Source: Halicephalobus mephisto (Eukaryota; Nematoda; Chromadorea; Rhabditida; Panagrolaimidae). From it: a stretch of DNA of 64,000 nt. The stretch is from positions 186,001-250,000 of the forward strand of contig SWDT01000070.1 of NCBI GenBank assembly GCA_009193035.1. The letters are read 5' to 3'. Within the stretch, counting starts at the first letter, position 1; each line of letters starts with the position of its first letter. Shown piece after piece: positions 1 through 12,060 of the stretch. A model generated the notes under the pieces. The model was not told the DNA's origin and did no database searches. It worked only from the letters and a program-made list of their open reading frames with translations. The translations under genes and the position numbers were made by a program.

Positions 1-2896
1 GTTCGATTAAAAAAACTGAGAAAGTTGAAACAATGCGTCAGATCTTTTAGAATCCCTATTTGAATTACTTTTTTATGTGATTTGAATTTTCACGTTTTTA
101 AATTCTAACAACTTTAAAACGTAAGAGAGGAAATTAACAAAAATTTCACTTTTAATAAAAAATAAAATTTTTTATTTCGAAACAAGTATTCAATGGTGTT
201 GAAAATTATGTAAAAATTTGACTGAAACACAATTTCTTTCAACATGAGAAGCAAAAAAAATATTAAAATATTTACAGGTTTCAATGTGGTATTTAGTAAT
301 TTAAGATTAAGGATAATAACCAATTGTAGTTTTGAGTGCTGGATTTATCACTGTCCTCAAATGCTAGGTCTGAATTTCGTGCAAAGTACTCATTAATACC
401 TTTTACTTTGAAAGACTGTCAATTTTAATTAAACCAACGAAAATAGCATTGGAACTAGAATTAAATTACAGTAAATCAATTACCACACTCTTTAGGGATA
501 TTAACATTAAAATAAATAAAGTAGGTATTCATAACAGCAAAGACAAAACTAATTTTTAAAAATAAAACTTTAAAGAAATAAAAGAAAATCAAAGAATCGA
601 GAATAGATTCAAAATCAAACATCCAAAGATATCTTTGTAGAATTCCTATTCAGCCATATTTCCAATCATAAGATAACCACATCAAAACAAAACTGTTTTT
701 GTCTTTCTTAATTTTTTATTACTACTCGGCTTTAGAAGATTGGATATCGGAAAATCAAACATACAGAATGCAAATTGTAAATTCTAAAAGACAGTACACA
801 ACTATTTCAACAGTTGTATTGAATTAAATGTCTTGTAATGTTTTATTAGAGAAGAAGTTAGACTGACTATTCAAGACTTCTACTACAATTTTTTAAAATT
901 AAATCTCAATGACATCTTGCTCTTCATTTACGCAAAACACATCTTTTTCGAAATCGGAGGGTATCCTGATTTTTTTCATAGAACATTAGGAAAAGTTCAG
1001 ATTCCGAAAGAAGTACTTACAAGCCGCAAAAAAGGAATATGTGCTTCATGAATTCAGAAGCTTTCAAGTATTTCTTTTTAAAGGAAAAAAATCATCCACA
1101 AAGTAACTTAAGAAAGGAATTTAAATTTTTCTAAAATGAAATAACAAGCCAAGTTCGGGATATATTTGTTTTTATAAAAATTACTGCTCTTCTTTATGCT
1201 GAAACAATCGAAGCGATTTACAAAGTTATCAGGACAAATAAAATACTGAAAAACTGTTTCTTAAAAGCACAAGAAAGTTTTTTTATTTAAAAATTTAACA
1301 ATGATTTTTGTGCATCATCAACAGAGAAATAATTTTGGACAAATTTGACTTTGTGAATGCAAAAACATAATATTTCATATGAAACAAGTGTTATTATCAA
1401 TTGAAAGCATTAAACAATTTCTTCCGTTGTTGCTAAGCTAATTTATCCTATTACCTTTATCAATTAACTCTCTTCCCATCCATTGTTCACTGATTTATTA
1501 ATGTATTTCGTAATAATATTGACAGTAGTGAGAAAACTGAATGTGCTGGATACTGTGGAAAAATAGTGTATATTTTCAATGATGAACAGAAACTGCATAT
1601 TTTAAATAGAGGTTATTTTAGTGCCTGCAAATGACTTTCAGCATCAATGGCATTTCTAGAGTAGATGTTAGGTTTTGAAAAGCAAGATCACCTTTGGCAT
1701 AAAAGAACAAGTAATAAATGACGTTCAAACTGTCATTAGTATTTGATCCTTATGAAAGTAAACGCTTGAAAAAGACAATTTGCGGGAGTTTATTGAAAAG
1801 TAAAAATTACTTAATTTAGAATTTGAGCATATCAAAAGTGAAGGTATCAAATACTATATCATAGTCGTTATTATGTTGAAAAAGCTTATAAATCGAATTC
1901 AACAGTCTACAGTTCGATTTACTAAGCCTAATGAGGATAGAATGATGTCAGATTTTAATACTTTGATTGAAGTAAGAAATACCGAATTTATTATTGTTTT
2001 CCAATGATTGCGTTTCGTTTTTCACATACATGGTGTATCCTGATTCCAAGTTCAAATGACTTCCAATTATAGAAACTTTAACAAAGTACCTTCCATAGAC
2101 GGGTATTTCGTATATTTATCATTTTTAGTAATTGAAATCAAATTAATTCCTTTAAAGTATAAATTTCTACTCAAATTATTAAAATCGATTTCGGAGTGTC
2201 ATATATTAATTACATTATATACTTTTATTCTTGAAAGATAAGAATTTTAAAGCCATACCATGCATATCGTAAAATAGGTTTTACTTTTGATCAACTTGAT
2301 TGCAATAGACGATTTAGTTAACAAATTTTCATAAATAATAATAAATATTTTTATATTAGAAAACAGTGCTGTACAAATTAAAAATTCAGCAAATAGTAGA
2401 CTATCGCTTCAGGATAAACCAATTTTAAAACTTCTTATAATTCAAACACGAAAATTGGAATTTACCAGGAGAAATTAAAGTCACTATGTTTCTCAGAGAT
2501 TAATATTCTTAAAACTACTCTAAGATTAAAAATTTGCGTTGTGATTCTTTACTGAGTTTTCTGGGATGTAAACTCTATAGCAATGACTCAATCAAAATCA
2601 AAAATGATAACAATTGTAGAAGCTAATCAATGAGAACCGTCAGGTTTTAACACGAATATTTTTCTATTCCGGTGTGTAACTGTTTCATCATCTCCTTTGA
2701 TGTCGATTATTAGTAATTAACCAATAGTTATACTTCTCTGGTTTTTAAAAATTATTCATCGTTTTTTTAAATATCAAAAATCAGATTCTCTTTCAGTCGA
2801 TATATGGATATAATTTTCGATATAATAATTAAATCTATATCACGTGATATCGCTCTTCTTTTATAGTTTGAACTTTTCCCGCATTTAATTTATAGC
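1..2896. other. Gene-free AT-rich flank
   Basis: I see no convincing coding exon on either strand; open frames are short and have no splice context or family resemblance. The last roughly 900 bases (about 2000-2896) resemble the DNA upstream of the fourth family gene (about 17980-18850): shared blocks include a stretch around TTTCATCATC..CTTTG near 2690 and 18440, and a block around TTTTGATCAA near 2285 and 18030. This suggests that the promoter region was duplicated together with the gene. Confidence 0.5.
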
Positions 2897-2941
2897 AAAA
2901 TGTTGAATATTATAAAACTAATCAAAGGGTTTAGGACCATT
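2897..2941 (+). promoter_or_regulatory. Conserved 5' leader element of family gene 1
   Basis: Just upstream of the start codon is an element with the core CTAATCAAAGGGTTTA. The same element precedes family gene 2 (ATTAATCAAAAAGTTTA, about 10991-11024) and family gene 4 (ATTAATCAAGGGATTTA, about 18816-18853) at the same distance from the start. In genes 2 and 4 it lies in a frame that is closed or out of register, so it is untranslated leader or promoter. For gene 1 this argues for the ATG at 2942 rather than the in-frame ATG at 2900. Confidence 0.5.
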
Positions 2942-3985
2942 ATGGCAGCCGTACCACAATTTGAGGAATCCATGGAGATCGACATGCCATCGTTCTGGAT
3001 TGATAAACATTCCGATCTGCATGAAGATGAAACTTGCTTCACTATATCTGCAAGAAAAAGTGAAGTGGCTATTTTGAAGGAGACGCAATCTTGCCAAAAG
3101 TGTTTTCTCGTCTTGGAGTCAAAAACGAAGGAAGAGCTGCAGTGTGATCAGGATGAGCATTACCTGTCCTTTGATATATATTTTCCTTTAGATGAATCAG
3201 AAAAATTGAAGAAAATCTTCGATTTAATCTGCAGCGCTGAGAAGGAAAACTTCGAAGGTTCATTTTGCTACATATTGAATCTTCCTGAAAATGGCTTTGG
3301 CGGAAAAAAGCTTATGTTGTCAAGTGAGAAGTTAGAACATATTGCTCTTCTCCAATGGGACACTAAAAAAGGTAACAAGTTGTCGATGCGCACATCCATC
3401 GAACCACCCAATGAAGATCGACTTCATCAATACGTAATCACGATCCTGGAGACTATGAGATATGACAATAAGGATGAAACGATATCTACTTTTAAAAACG
3501 ATTTCAGAAAGTCTCATAGCGACTGGGAGAATATGATTCCTGAGAAAGACAAACAAGAGATAATCAAAATCACAAGTGAACCTGATAATAATAAAGTATC
3601 TGAAATGATTAAAAGCTTCATAAGTACGGCCAGTAAAATCACAAGATGCTTAATTCAATACTGGGCTCTACTCTTGAAGGACTTCATCCAGGAATCAATG
3701 TGGAATTTCGTCGGATACCTGTTAGAAGAGAAAAATGATATATCATTCTTACCGCCCAATTATCGTTTTTCTCTTGTATGCTGTGTTGGCCCTCCTTTGT
3801 TTCCAGAATATCTGGTCATCTCGCTGCTTCCGAAAATATGGAAGGTTCGCGAAGAGAAAGAGAACAATACACAGATAGAATATGATTGTTGGATGCCTGA
3901 AACCGTCTACATTAGTCCGAATGATTCAATTGACAACTTGGAAGAAATCTCGATTGCCAAACTCAAGGCGGGCACCAGTAGTTAA
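2942..3985 (+). CDS. Unnamed nematode family protein, member 1 (347 aa, intronless)
   Basis: I do not recognise this family and assign no function. It is a soluble-looking acidic protein with no signal peptide or membrane segment. It begins with an acidic MEID patch shared with member 2. A middle block contains the signature LPENGFGGKK, which becomes LPENCFGGRT in member 4, LPEDKFND in member 2 and LPKEVFDE in member 3. A helical block follows (SEMIKSFISTASKIT and then LLKDFIQES). The C-terminal block has SLLPKIWKVREEKE and IEYDCWMPETVYI, very close to member 4 (PLIPKILKVYEEKE, MEYDCWMSPTAYV). The start at 2942 is chosen because the leader upstream is conserved and non-coding in the paralogues; an in-frame ATG at 2900 would add 14 residues. 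An AATAAA signal follows at about 4098. Members 1 and 4 form the closest pair and both lack the intron found in members 2 and 3. Confidence 0.85.
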   Translation: MAAVPQFEESMEIDMPSFWIDKHSDLHEDETCFTISARKSEVAILKETQSCQKCFLVLESKTKEELQCDQDEHYLSFDIYFPLDESEKLKKIFDLICSAEKENFEGSFCYILNLPENGFGGKKLMLSSEKLEHIALLQWDTKKGNKLSMRTSIEPPNEDRLHQYVITILETMRYDNKDETISTFKNDFRKSHSDWENMIPEKDKQEIIKITSEPDNNKVSEMIKSFISTASKITRCLIQYWALLLKDFIQESMWNFVGYLLEEKNDISFLPPNYRFSLVCCVGPPLFPEYLVISLLPKIWKVREEKENNTQIEYDCWMPETVYISPNDSIDNLEEISIAKLKAGTSS

Positions 3986-5459
3986 ATTACGAATGAATCA
4001 AGTCAATCCTTTCTGTAATTCATTGACTTGGTAAACAATGATTGTCTTCGAGCAATCTCCTGAAACAAAATTTCGTGTTTTTCACTTGCGAGAATGCAAT
4101 AAAAATATATTATTTGTTAGAGTATCCTTTATTAACTTCCTTATTTAAGTAAAAATAATATCATAAATATAATTATCGAATTGTATTGTTAAACATATCT
4201 AACTCTAATAATTTCTAATAAAGAAGTAGAATCGGGATCTAATGTTACTAATTTCGCTTGAGATCTAAGTATTAATTTGGTACTGTCGACTGAAAATTTT
4301 TGAAATGATCTTGCAATTGTAATTGTTGTATTTTAAGGCAAATTTAGAATAGTTTAGATGAAGCACTATAAAAACCTCAATTTGAATCAATAAATAATAC
4401 TCAAGAAATATTTAATAGTTCCACAAAGCTTCTCAATATTATTTGAGAACTCGCTGGTAACAATGATAGCTTGTTTTCGATTCTTTAAAGTAGAACTCTT
4501 CAGATTTTATATATCGATATATCTGATCATGTATCAACTGTTCTTGAAGAAGACACTTATGTAATTATATTTTACAATGGAATCCTTAATTTTGCTGATG
4601 CAATCTTCTTGTTCCTTTCCCTTGTACTCGATACGTTGAATGAGATGAAACAACGAACTAAAGGGAAAAGCATCATTGATTTTTTTGGATTTTGTCCCAT
4701 ATATCAATTGATTGAGAGTTTCTATAAAAGATTGAAAATAAAGAAATCCCACCAAATTTATACAGCAGTTTATCAACGAATAGATTGCGAAACAGATTTC
4801 CATTTTTGTCATAACTCTTAACTACTACTTATTCTGCAAAATTCTAACTTAATGTTAGTAAATTGGTAATTTCAGTGCGCTGGGATACTTGATTTTCTTA
4901 AATATCTGCTTGTAATTTTCTTTCTTTATATAAGATGAATTGTATAAAAATTTCATCAGTTTTTTATACAACGTTTATGGCAATTTCACGGAAATGAAGG
5001 TTTAGTCGAATAAAGGTTCTTGGTTTGTCCAGCAAAACTGATAAGCATGACATATACAACACTCTTTGGGTATTTGAAGAACTAGCGGCATCAGTTTCTT
5101 TATATTGACTTGCATTGTTTTTGTTTCGAAATAATGGGGCTCCTGATGTTTGTTTTGCTTACTACAGTAATTTGTTTGATTGCTTTTGCTGTGGTGTGAG
5201 TCTTTAATTGCTAGATATGCAATCCGCAAGGAAATTATAGAAATCATTATAAAAAATAAAAATAATTTCTGCAATTTTCTGTAAAATTACCTCGGCATAA
5301 ATTTTTAAAACTTTCCAGTTAGTGTGAAACTATATTTTTATTCAATTTTATTTCTCAAGATTGAAGAAAATATTGATTCATTTGAATATCTTTGTAATGT
5401 TTTCCACATCATTGAATTCAAATAAATTACTATAAGTTTTAAAATTTATTCAATTTTAG
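3986..5459. other. Intergenic region with small open frames
   Basis: This holds the 3' flank of family gene 1 and must contain, or lie near, the missing first exon of the P450 gene. A segment around 4525-4600 resembles sequence downstream of family gene 2 (about 12685-12760, sharing TATGTAATTA..GGAATCCTTAATTTTG-like words), consistent with tandem duplication of whole gene units. Overlapping open frames at 4534-4821 on both strands have no further support. Confidence 0.4.
5002..5274 (-). CDS. Possible small secreted cysteine-containing peptide (90 aa)
   Basis: This is a single open frame starting with ATG. The N-terminus, about 20 residues, is hydrophobic like a signal peptide (MQKLFLFFIMISIISLRIAY). 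The rest is polar with six cysteines, one isolated and five clustered near the C-terminus, where there is a CC pair (KECCICHAYQFCW). It resembles small secreted nematode peptides in style only; I recognise no family. It lies on the strand opposite the P450 and could overlap that gene's first intron. No splice sites or homologue support it, so it may be a chance frame. Confidence 0.25.
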   Translation of the reverse strand: MQKLFLFFIMISIISLRIAYLAIKDSHHSKSNQTNYCSKQNKHQEPHYFETKTMQVNIKKLMPLVLQIPKECCICHAYQFCWTNQEPLFD

Positions 5460-7586
5460 AAAACGATGGAAGTATATACAACTTCAAGAGCAACTCGGTT
5501 TCCCCGGTCCTCGTTCTAATTTCTTTGTTGGATATCTGTATGACATCTTCATGTATGAGAAACGTGTAAGTAATTGTTTAAAAACTTGATTAAAAGACGA
5601 ATAGCATTTAAATGATCTGCAAATTTTTGTAAAATATAGTTTTTGTTGAAGACCAAACAGATTACAAAAGGGAAGTTTTCATTTGTCTCGAGTAGAAACA
5701 TACATGAATTCGCATATTGATCAAACACCATTCAATTCTTAATTTCTACTGTTAATCTCAATAAATCCAGATTTTTCAGAATGGTCCGGAAAAAGCTCCT
5801 TATTTAGCTTTTGAGCTTCAAAAGAAATTTGGCGATACTTTTGGGTATGATTTATTTACTTTACATATGGTTTAAATAAGTACAGTCTTTATCTCGGAAG
5901 CTACTTCCATGTCATCACTGTTGATCAGAATCTGGTTAAAGAGGTTTTCATCAAACAATTTTCGAATTTCGTCGATAGAGAAGTAAACCCACTTTTCATT
6001 TTTTATTCTAACAATCAAGTCTTAGTCCAACGGTTTCACCAAAGGGTATCCTCTCTATGAATCCCTCCTCCAAGTCCCCAAAATAGGGCCCAAGGGATAT
6101 GGATGGAAAGAAATCAGATCCGTCGTTTCTCCTGCTTTTACCACTGGAAAAATGAAAATGATGCATCCGATAATTCATGAGAGAGTTGAAACTTTTATTG
6201 AGGTCTTGAACGAGAAAAGGAGAATCAACGATTGTATCGATATTTACGAGTAGGTCACTTCATGGTAATGTAGGAATTACAGGGTACATTACTTAACATT
6301 CAGTGAACTCCAAGCCTTGACGATGGATGTCATTGGAAGAACAGCTTTTGGGGTTGAAGCCGATTCCCTTCATGATAGAAATGATGAATTCTATGTGAAT
6401 TGCAGGAAATTCTTTTCTAATTTTGCCATCGATAAAGCACCAGAATTAATCATCGGCCGTATGTTCTTTTAACATTGGAGTTAGATTCCAGGATACAAAA
6501 ACTCTAGTTTGCATTATAATCACTAATGCAAACCAACCTAGCAGTAAAAACTGACTTCTTATAAACATTACAATTACTATACTATTGTAAAAATGAGAAT
6601 TTTCGCCATAAAACTATAAAAAATTATTTCAACACCAATTTCTAAAATTTTTAAAGGGAAATTGAAGACTATGAGCTTGTGTTTAGACGTTTTCGAAAGA
6701 TCGTTTAACTAACATTTTCAGTTATTGCTCCCTTCTTTGGAAAACTCATAAGACCGTTTTCCAAACTTCAAAAAGCTCAGTTGATCTTGGCACAGAACCT
6801 TAAAACCATTATTCTTCACAGAAGAGCTAATTTTGATGAGTTCAATAAAATCGATCTAATTCAACTTTTGCTTCAGCAGGATCAAGAAAGACAGAAAAAC
6901 GAAAATGTAAAGTTGATTTATTTGAACACTTATTTTACTTGATTTTTCAACTTCAGAAACCCCCAATGCACATTGACACTATTGTCTCCAATTGCTACGC
7001 TTTTCTTCTCGCTGGCTACGAAACAACCTCCACAGCCTTGGCTTATTCTTGTTATCTCCTAGCTTCTCATCCAGACGTTCAAGAAAAACTCTACCAAGAA
7101 ATCCGTTCCAAAATTGGAGATTCCGAAGCAAAGTACGACACCATCATGAAGATGCCTTACTTAGATGCGGTTTTCCACGAATGTCTGAGAATCCGACCTC
7201 CTGTCATTCTCTTCACAGGTCGATGTTGTATAAAGGAAACTGTTATCAACGGGTACAGGTTCCTCCCTGGGATGCATGTCGGCTGTCCAGTCCATTTAGT
7301 CCACTGGAATGAAAAATACTGGCCTGAGCCGGAGAAATTTGATCCCGAAAGATTTACCGAAGGAAAATCTTACGATCCATTGACATGGATTCCCTTTGGA
7401 ATTGGTCCAAGGAACTGTGTAGGAATGAAGTTTGCTGAGATGGAGTACAAGTTTACCGTTGTGGAATTAATCAGGAAAATGAAATTAGAACTCCATGAAA
7501 AATCAGAAATCCCTCTGAAGAACAAAGTCAACCACATTATATTGAGGCCACTCAATGGAGTTCATCTCAAAGTATCTCCACGATAA
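5460..7586 (+). CDS. Cytochrome P450, CYP3-clan-like (CYP13/CYP25 type), 5' exon missing
   Basis: Haem-thiolate monooxygenase, expected to be anchored in the ER membrane and to oxidise lipids or xenobiotics using a P450 reductase. Exons: 5460-5565, 5780-5844, 5886-5982, 6026-6249, 6304-6458, 6722-6906 and 6957-7586; all phases join cleanly to give about 487 residues. Diagnostic motifs are intact: the proline-rich hinge GFPGPRSN, C-helix WKEIRS, I-helix [10 protein letters not shown] (coded near 7009-7041), K-helix ECLRIRPP (E-x-x-R), PERF (FDPERF), and the haem loop [10 protein letters not shown] with its cysteine ligand near 7418. The N-terminal membrane anchor (roughly 15-25 residues) must lie in an upstream exon that I could not identify, so the gene is either 5'-incomplete here or has lost its anchor. 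Family assignment rests on resemblance to nematode CYP13/CYP25 proteins recalled from memory. Confidence 0.9.
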
Positions 7587-8197
7587 TTTTTTTAAATTTC
7601 TTTAACTTTTAATGCTTTTGATTTAGTTTCTGTAAAACAAATCAGTAAAACTTGATTTTAAAATTCAGTTACAAAAAATAAAAACATAAATTTAAATTCA
7701 TATTCAATTTCTGATAGATCTTTTCTCAACATCAATAACCTCAGGAGTTTTGGAAAACAATTTCTGTTCATTTCCGAGATATATCAAGCAATCGATGTCA
7801 AAATCAAAGTGAAATTGTGGAATTTGCGTGTGACGTTTGAATAAGTTGGCTAGCACATTTTCATTAGTTTCAAACTGCTTTTTAGTAATACTTTTGTAAA
7901 AAATTACATTTTAAAATTTCTCTTATTTATAGGTCAAAAACAATGGAATTTAATCTCTAATTACCATGAGTGTTAAAAATTCCAATTATCCTAATCTCGC
8001 GCATATAAAGCCGTTTCTCGGTACGAAAATGTGTGTATCTTTGCCGTTAGAAAAAACACTGATTTTTTCCTGTGATAAAATTTTTATTGAGTTTCTGAGG
8101 TTTTTGATCCCGTACTTCAGTTTTCAACAAATACATAAGTGTATTTTTATTCTAGTGTTGTTAATAATGTTTGTCTTGACATGTTTCGCAGATAATC
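7587..8197 (+). other. P450 3' flank / transposon upstream flank
   Basis: AT-rich spacer. An AATAAAA-like polyadenylation signal for the P450 occurs near 7677. The open frame from 7966 runs into the decayed transposase in a different reading frame and is not considered a gene. Confidence 0.4.
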
Positions 8198-9113
8198 AAG
8201 CAAAGGAAGTCCTACACAACAGCTTACAAGTCCAGGGTCGTAGAATACTCGGATACTCAAGGAGTCTTGAAAATTTCACTTCATTTTGCCGTCAACGACT
8301 GATTGATTCACAAGTGGAGAATTAACCGAGACTCATTGGTAGCCACTAAGCCTATGAGGAGAGCAAATAGAGGGCCTAGTGTAATGTACCCTGGCTTGAC
8401 AAAGCAATAAAAGTCCAACCAGGCAATTGGAGCAATATGGATGAGGTGCCTGTTTCTTTCGACATGCCAAGAAGATTTACTATCAATGAGAAAGGAAAGG
8501 AAGACATCTTCATCAAAACGACTGGAAACGAAAAGAGCAGTTTTACTGTTGTGTTGGCTGTGGTGTCGGATGAGTTTAAGTTTTCATTTTTCATCATTTT
8601 CAAGAGGAAAACAATCCCAAAAAGTCTTCCTCAAGGCAAATGACAAGGGCTGAAAGAACGAAAAGTTTATGACTGATTGGGCTGAAGAATGTTGGCAAAG
8701 TCGACCAAATCCTTGTCAAGACCCTGAGAAATCCTTGCTAATTCTGGATTCGGCTCGATCCCACCTTACTGATGATGCGAAAGAAACCATCAGGAAGAGG
8801 ACGAAAATTGCTGTTATCCTTGGCGGAATGACTAAGCTTCTCTAACCTTTGCACATTGTCGTAAACAAGCCTTTCAAAGCCAATCTGAGCAAGAGATGGG
8901 AGAAGTGGATCTCAAACTCTGAAAATCATAAAAAGTGGCAAATTGAGAAGAGTTTCCTACCTCACTGTTTATACGTAAATCAAGGAAAGTTTTGAAGGCA
9001 TTCCAGTAAGCTGCATCAAAAAATGGATTCCTCAAAGCGATGATGAATGATTCAGAACTTGAAGGGATCAAGCTGGGGGTGCTTAGACTTAGTTTAGAAG
9101 ACAAGATTAGGTG
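8198..9113 (+). pseudogene. Decayed pogo/Tigger-type DDE transposase
   Basis: Conceptual translation in shifting frames recovers pieces of a pogo-superfamily transposase. From 8198 (frame 2) there is an N-terminal helix-turn-helix segment with KSYTTAYKSRVVEY, then HKWRINRDSL and MRRANRG, interrupted by a TGA. From 8437 (frame 1) comes the start of the DDE domain, MDEVPVSFDMP and GNEKSSFTVVL. From 8681 (frame 2) there is WQSRPN, LLILDSARSHLTDD, IPGG-like ILGGMTKLL and then VNKPFKANLSKRWEKW, where a stop codon replaces the usual glutamine of the Q-P-L-D motif. A C-terminal fragment runs to about 9113. At least two frameshifts and several stops show it is inactive. Terminal inverted repeats were not found by eye. 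Confidence 0.85.
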
Positions 9114-10990
9114 ATTGTTTTAATTTTTGTTTTGTTTTCCATAAGTTGTTAAGAAAAAAATAAAAAACATGGTTTCCGAAGAATTCTGGGCTTTAGGAAA
9201 TCATATATTGATTTATCTGAGTTAGATAATACAGTGCTAAAACGGCAGAGATGTGGGGAATCTTTTGTAAAATGATTTGCCTGGATTTTAGAAGTTGTTT
9301 TAGTCAACTACATTTGTTAAACAAGGCTTGGATAACAAAAACAGTCAAAAAATAGTGTCAGAACTTGAAGAGACGCCATACAGATCGCGCTCTCTCAATT
9401 GTTGGTCTTAGCACGACTACCGTAACCTTACGAGGTTTCTGTTATTGTGTGGTTGTTATGTGGTGATGTAATAATAAGATTGTGACTTGTTGTTCTGTAA
9501 AGACTCCAGTACCTCTCTCCCTACGTTGCAGCGTCTTTTAGGAAGTCTTAACGAATAGCGTTATCAATGAAGGGCAAAAAATGAGGCGAAAAAGTGTTTG
9601 TTTGTCTTATGCACACGCTCCTTTTGTGAAAAATCTCATATGATATCGGCGTTGCCTTTGCGTATATAAAACCGACCTTATTTTCGCAAAATTAAAATAG
9701 GTACAGTTTCAAAGACTAGTACCATATAAATTTTATTTATTTTATGCATTTTTCTTCACAAATGTGACATATCGTATGCTGTAAATAAAATGGTACAATA
9801 TATTGAAGAATAACTTGAAACTAATGAAAATGCGCTTATCTGTTCAGAAGTTGCGTGTAAGTTTTGTAACTCCATTTTAATTTTGATATTGACCCCTTTG
9901 ATGCAGATTGTTAAAGTTCTTTATATTCTAAATTCTTTCAATTGATCTCTTGTCGTAGTCTTCGTTTAGATCTTCATGATTAAGTTTTTATTTTCTGCAG
10001 AAATTATAGCCTTCTCCCATTACAATGCTCTTCTAGTCCATTGTAACTTTTAATCGGTAGAGATATTCTAGATTTGAATGGTTTCCAGGAAGTTCCTCAC
10101 GTTTATCATCCTCGTTTGTTCTATCGGTGCACTTAAAAGTGGTAATCATTAGTTAAAAGTATAATATCTGCATGCTACCCGAATTAAGTAATATAGGTAT
10201 TAGGTTAGTGAGGAAATTAGAGGTATTTTAGCTGGAGTAACAGATGCTGTTTTACAAGATACATTGTGAAACAAATATTCCTATTGGTCCAACCTTTTAT
10301 TAAATTTTTTTCCTTTGAAACGTTTTTGCTTTTGAATCTGACTATATTTAAACTAAAATTTATAAATTCCATATATGAAACTCGTAAAATAAATGACAAA
10401 ACACGCAGCACACGAAGGTTAATAGTTGGGAAATCACCTGGTAAATCAAACTTCTTCGAATATTTTGTTTAGATCTGTAAATTGTTCTCATAAACTTTAA
10501 AGTGGAAGTAAACCTAGCCAGTACTATGGTTGTGTCTTTAGCAGGAAAATGAATGTTATAATCAATTTTGAATTCGCAAAGTTTCACCTAAAAATTCTTC
10601 GTGGTATTTTGTGTGAGATTCATCTAAATCAATTTTCTGCAATAAAAATGTGGAGAAGAATTTCACTTAAAAATGAAAACAATACAATCATCGAATTTTG
10701 CTTTAATTGGCGTTCTGTTCCGAAACACTACAATGGCATCTGAACAAAGTACCCTGCACTTGACCGGTAAATTGCTTTATTTCTTTCATTCTTCTGAAGA
10801 TCGAGCAACCATATATTCTTACTTTTTAATTCTTTATATTTTATGTAATTATATAACCCGAATTTCTTCAGAACCCATATATGAATTCAATTTTCGGTAG
10901 AATTTTCAAAAATAAATTAAATTCAACAATGACGTAATCGTTTTGTGGTGTTCGGTTTTCGCGCGTGTCGAATTTAAATGAAATATTATA
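9114..10990. other. Intergenic region, no confident gene
   Basis: Several moderately GC-richer patches (about 9370-9560) may be old mobile-element sequence, but I cannot name one. A clear TATA-like box (GTATATAAAACC) sits near 9663 without a recognisable downstream gene. Short open frames at 10217-10900 on both strands have no splice context that I trust; the + strand frame at 10549-10743 is the best of them but has no family resemblance. Confidence 0.35.
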
Positions 10991-11024
10991 ACATGTGAAG
11001 ATTAATCAAAAAGTTTAAGAAAAT
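10991..11024 (+). promoter_or_regulatory. Conserved 5' leader element of family gene 2
   Basis: ATTAATCAAAAAGTTTA directly upstream of the ATG matches the leaders of family genes 1 and 4. An ATG-TGA pair at its 5' end shows that it is not translated as an N-terminal extension. Confidence 0.5.
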
Positions 11025-12060
11025 ATGGCAACTGTACCAGAGTTTGGTGATTCCATGGAGATCGACGAACCTATGGAGACCAACGAACCTATGGAAAATA
11101 GTGGATCTTATTCTGCCACCACTGTGTCTAATAAAGAATACCGCTGGAGTATTCCACATACTATTGTGGATGATATTAGCGGAAAAAATTGTGGTCGTAA
11201 TCCGAAATTGAATCTGTGGTCTAGCGTTAATATCCTGAATCTCATATATACTTTTTTTTGTGGAACATCAGAAAAAATGAAGTCACTTAGCTATAAATTA
11301 ATAAAGCTTCCAGAAGACAAATTCAATGATGTATCACTTGCTCTTATGTATTCTCTTCTTGAACACGGTATTCTCCGACATTTAGGAAGATTCAATAAAA
11401 ATGGAGACAATGGACCAGATTATGCGTTGAAATGGTTCTTTACGTTTTCTTTTGCTTTCGAGGACTTCCAAGTTGAAGAAGTTGAACTTATTAAGAAAAT
11501 CGAAAATGCTAATAGCAATAATGATGTCGACAGTTTTATCAAACAATTTCACGGGGTAAATCTATTAAAATTGCACGAAGTAATTCATATATAAATTATT
11601 TCAGAATTGCTCCCGTAAGACCAAATATATCTTAAATGTTATTATTGACGAATTCGCCGAGCAGATAGAACAAGCGGTAAAATCTTCAGAAAGCTTCTTG
11701 GGGTTCTTGACTGACAACATGAATCGTCTTTCCATTGTTTTGCGAGTCCATCGCCGTCAAGACTGCGAAGTTCCAGATTGGGTAGAGGATGAAGGTGTTC
11801 TAATCCTTCCTGTCTCCTTAGCTTCTTTCGGAAATGCTAACAATACTACTCTTATAAATAAGACTCAGTTCATCAAACCGAAAAGTTGGTGGGATAATCT
11901 ACCTGTAGCAGGTGAATTGTTCCAAATCAGAGATGAACCAAATCCGCAAGATAAACTACTCATCAATAAGGAAATCGATGATGACGAAAATAGCACACCC
12001 CAAAATGTTATTTATCCTGACGAGGAAAAGATGGATTATTGGTCTTACATACCTGAGTAA
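11025..12060 (+). CDS. Unnamed nematode family protein, member 2 (328 aa, two exons)
   Basis: Exons 11025-11555 and 11605-12060 are joined through a 49-nt intron (GTAAAT..TTTCAG) in phase 0. The N-terminus carries a repeated acidic motif (MEIDEPMETNEPMEN) related to the MEID patch of member 1. The family signature here is LPEDKFNDVSL, followed by an acidic helical segment (FEDFQVEEVELIKKIE) and, across the splice, FIKQFHG then NCSRKTKYIL. The C-terminal block contains a strand LILPVSL and the aromatic motif KSWWDNLPVAGELFQI, which parallels IHWWNTLSILDDMIKI in member 3. Function unknown; no signal peptide or transmembrane helix, so cytoplasmic or nuclear location is likely. The unspliced reading hits a stop at 11592, so splicing is required for the conserved second half. 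Confidence 0.85.

Noticed and set aside
2900..2941. In-frame N-terminal extension of family gene 1 from the ATG at 2900
   Set aside because: The corresponding sequence in paralogues 2 and 4 is out of frame or interrupted by a stop, so it is leader sequence.
4534..4821. Overlapping frames on both strands near the P450 5' side, tested as the missing anchor exon
   Set aside because: Neither gives ATG plus hydrophobic anchor plus a donor in the phase required by the acceptor at 5459.
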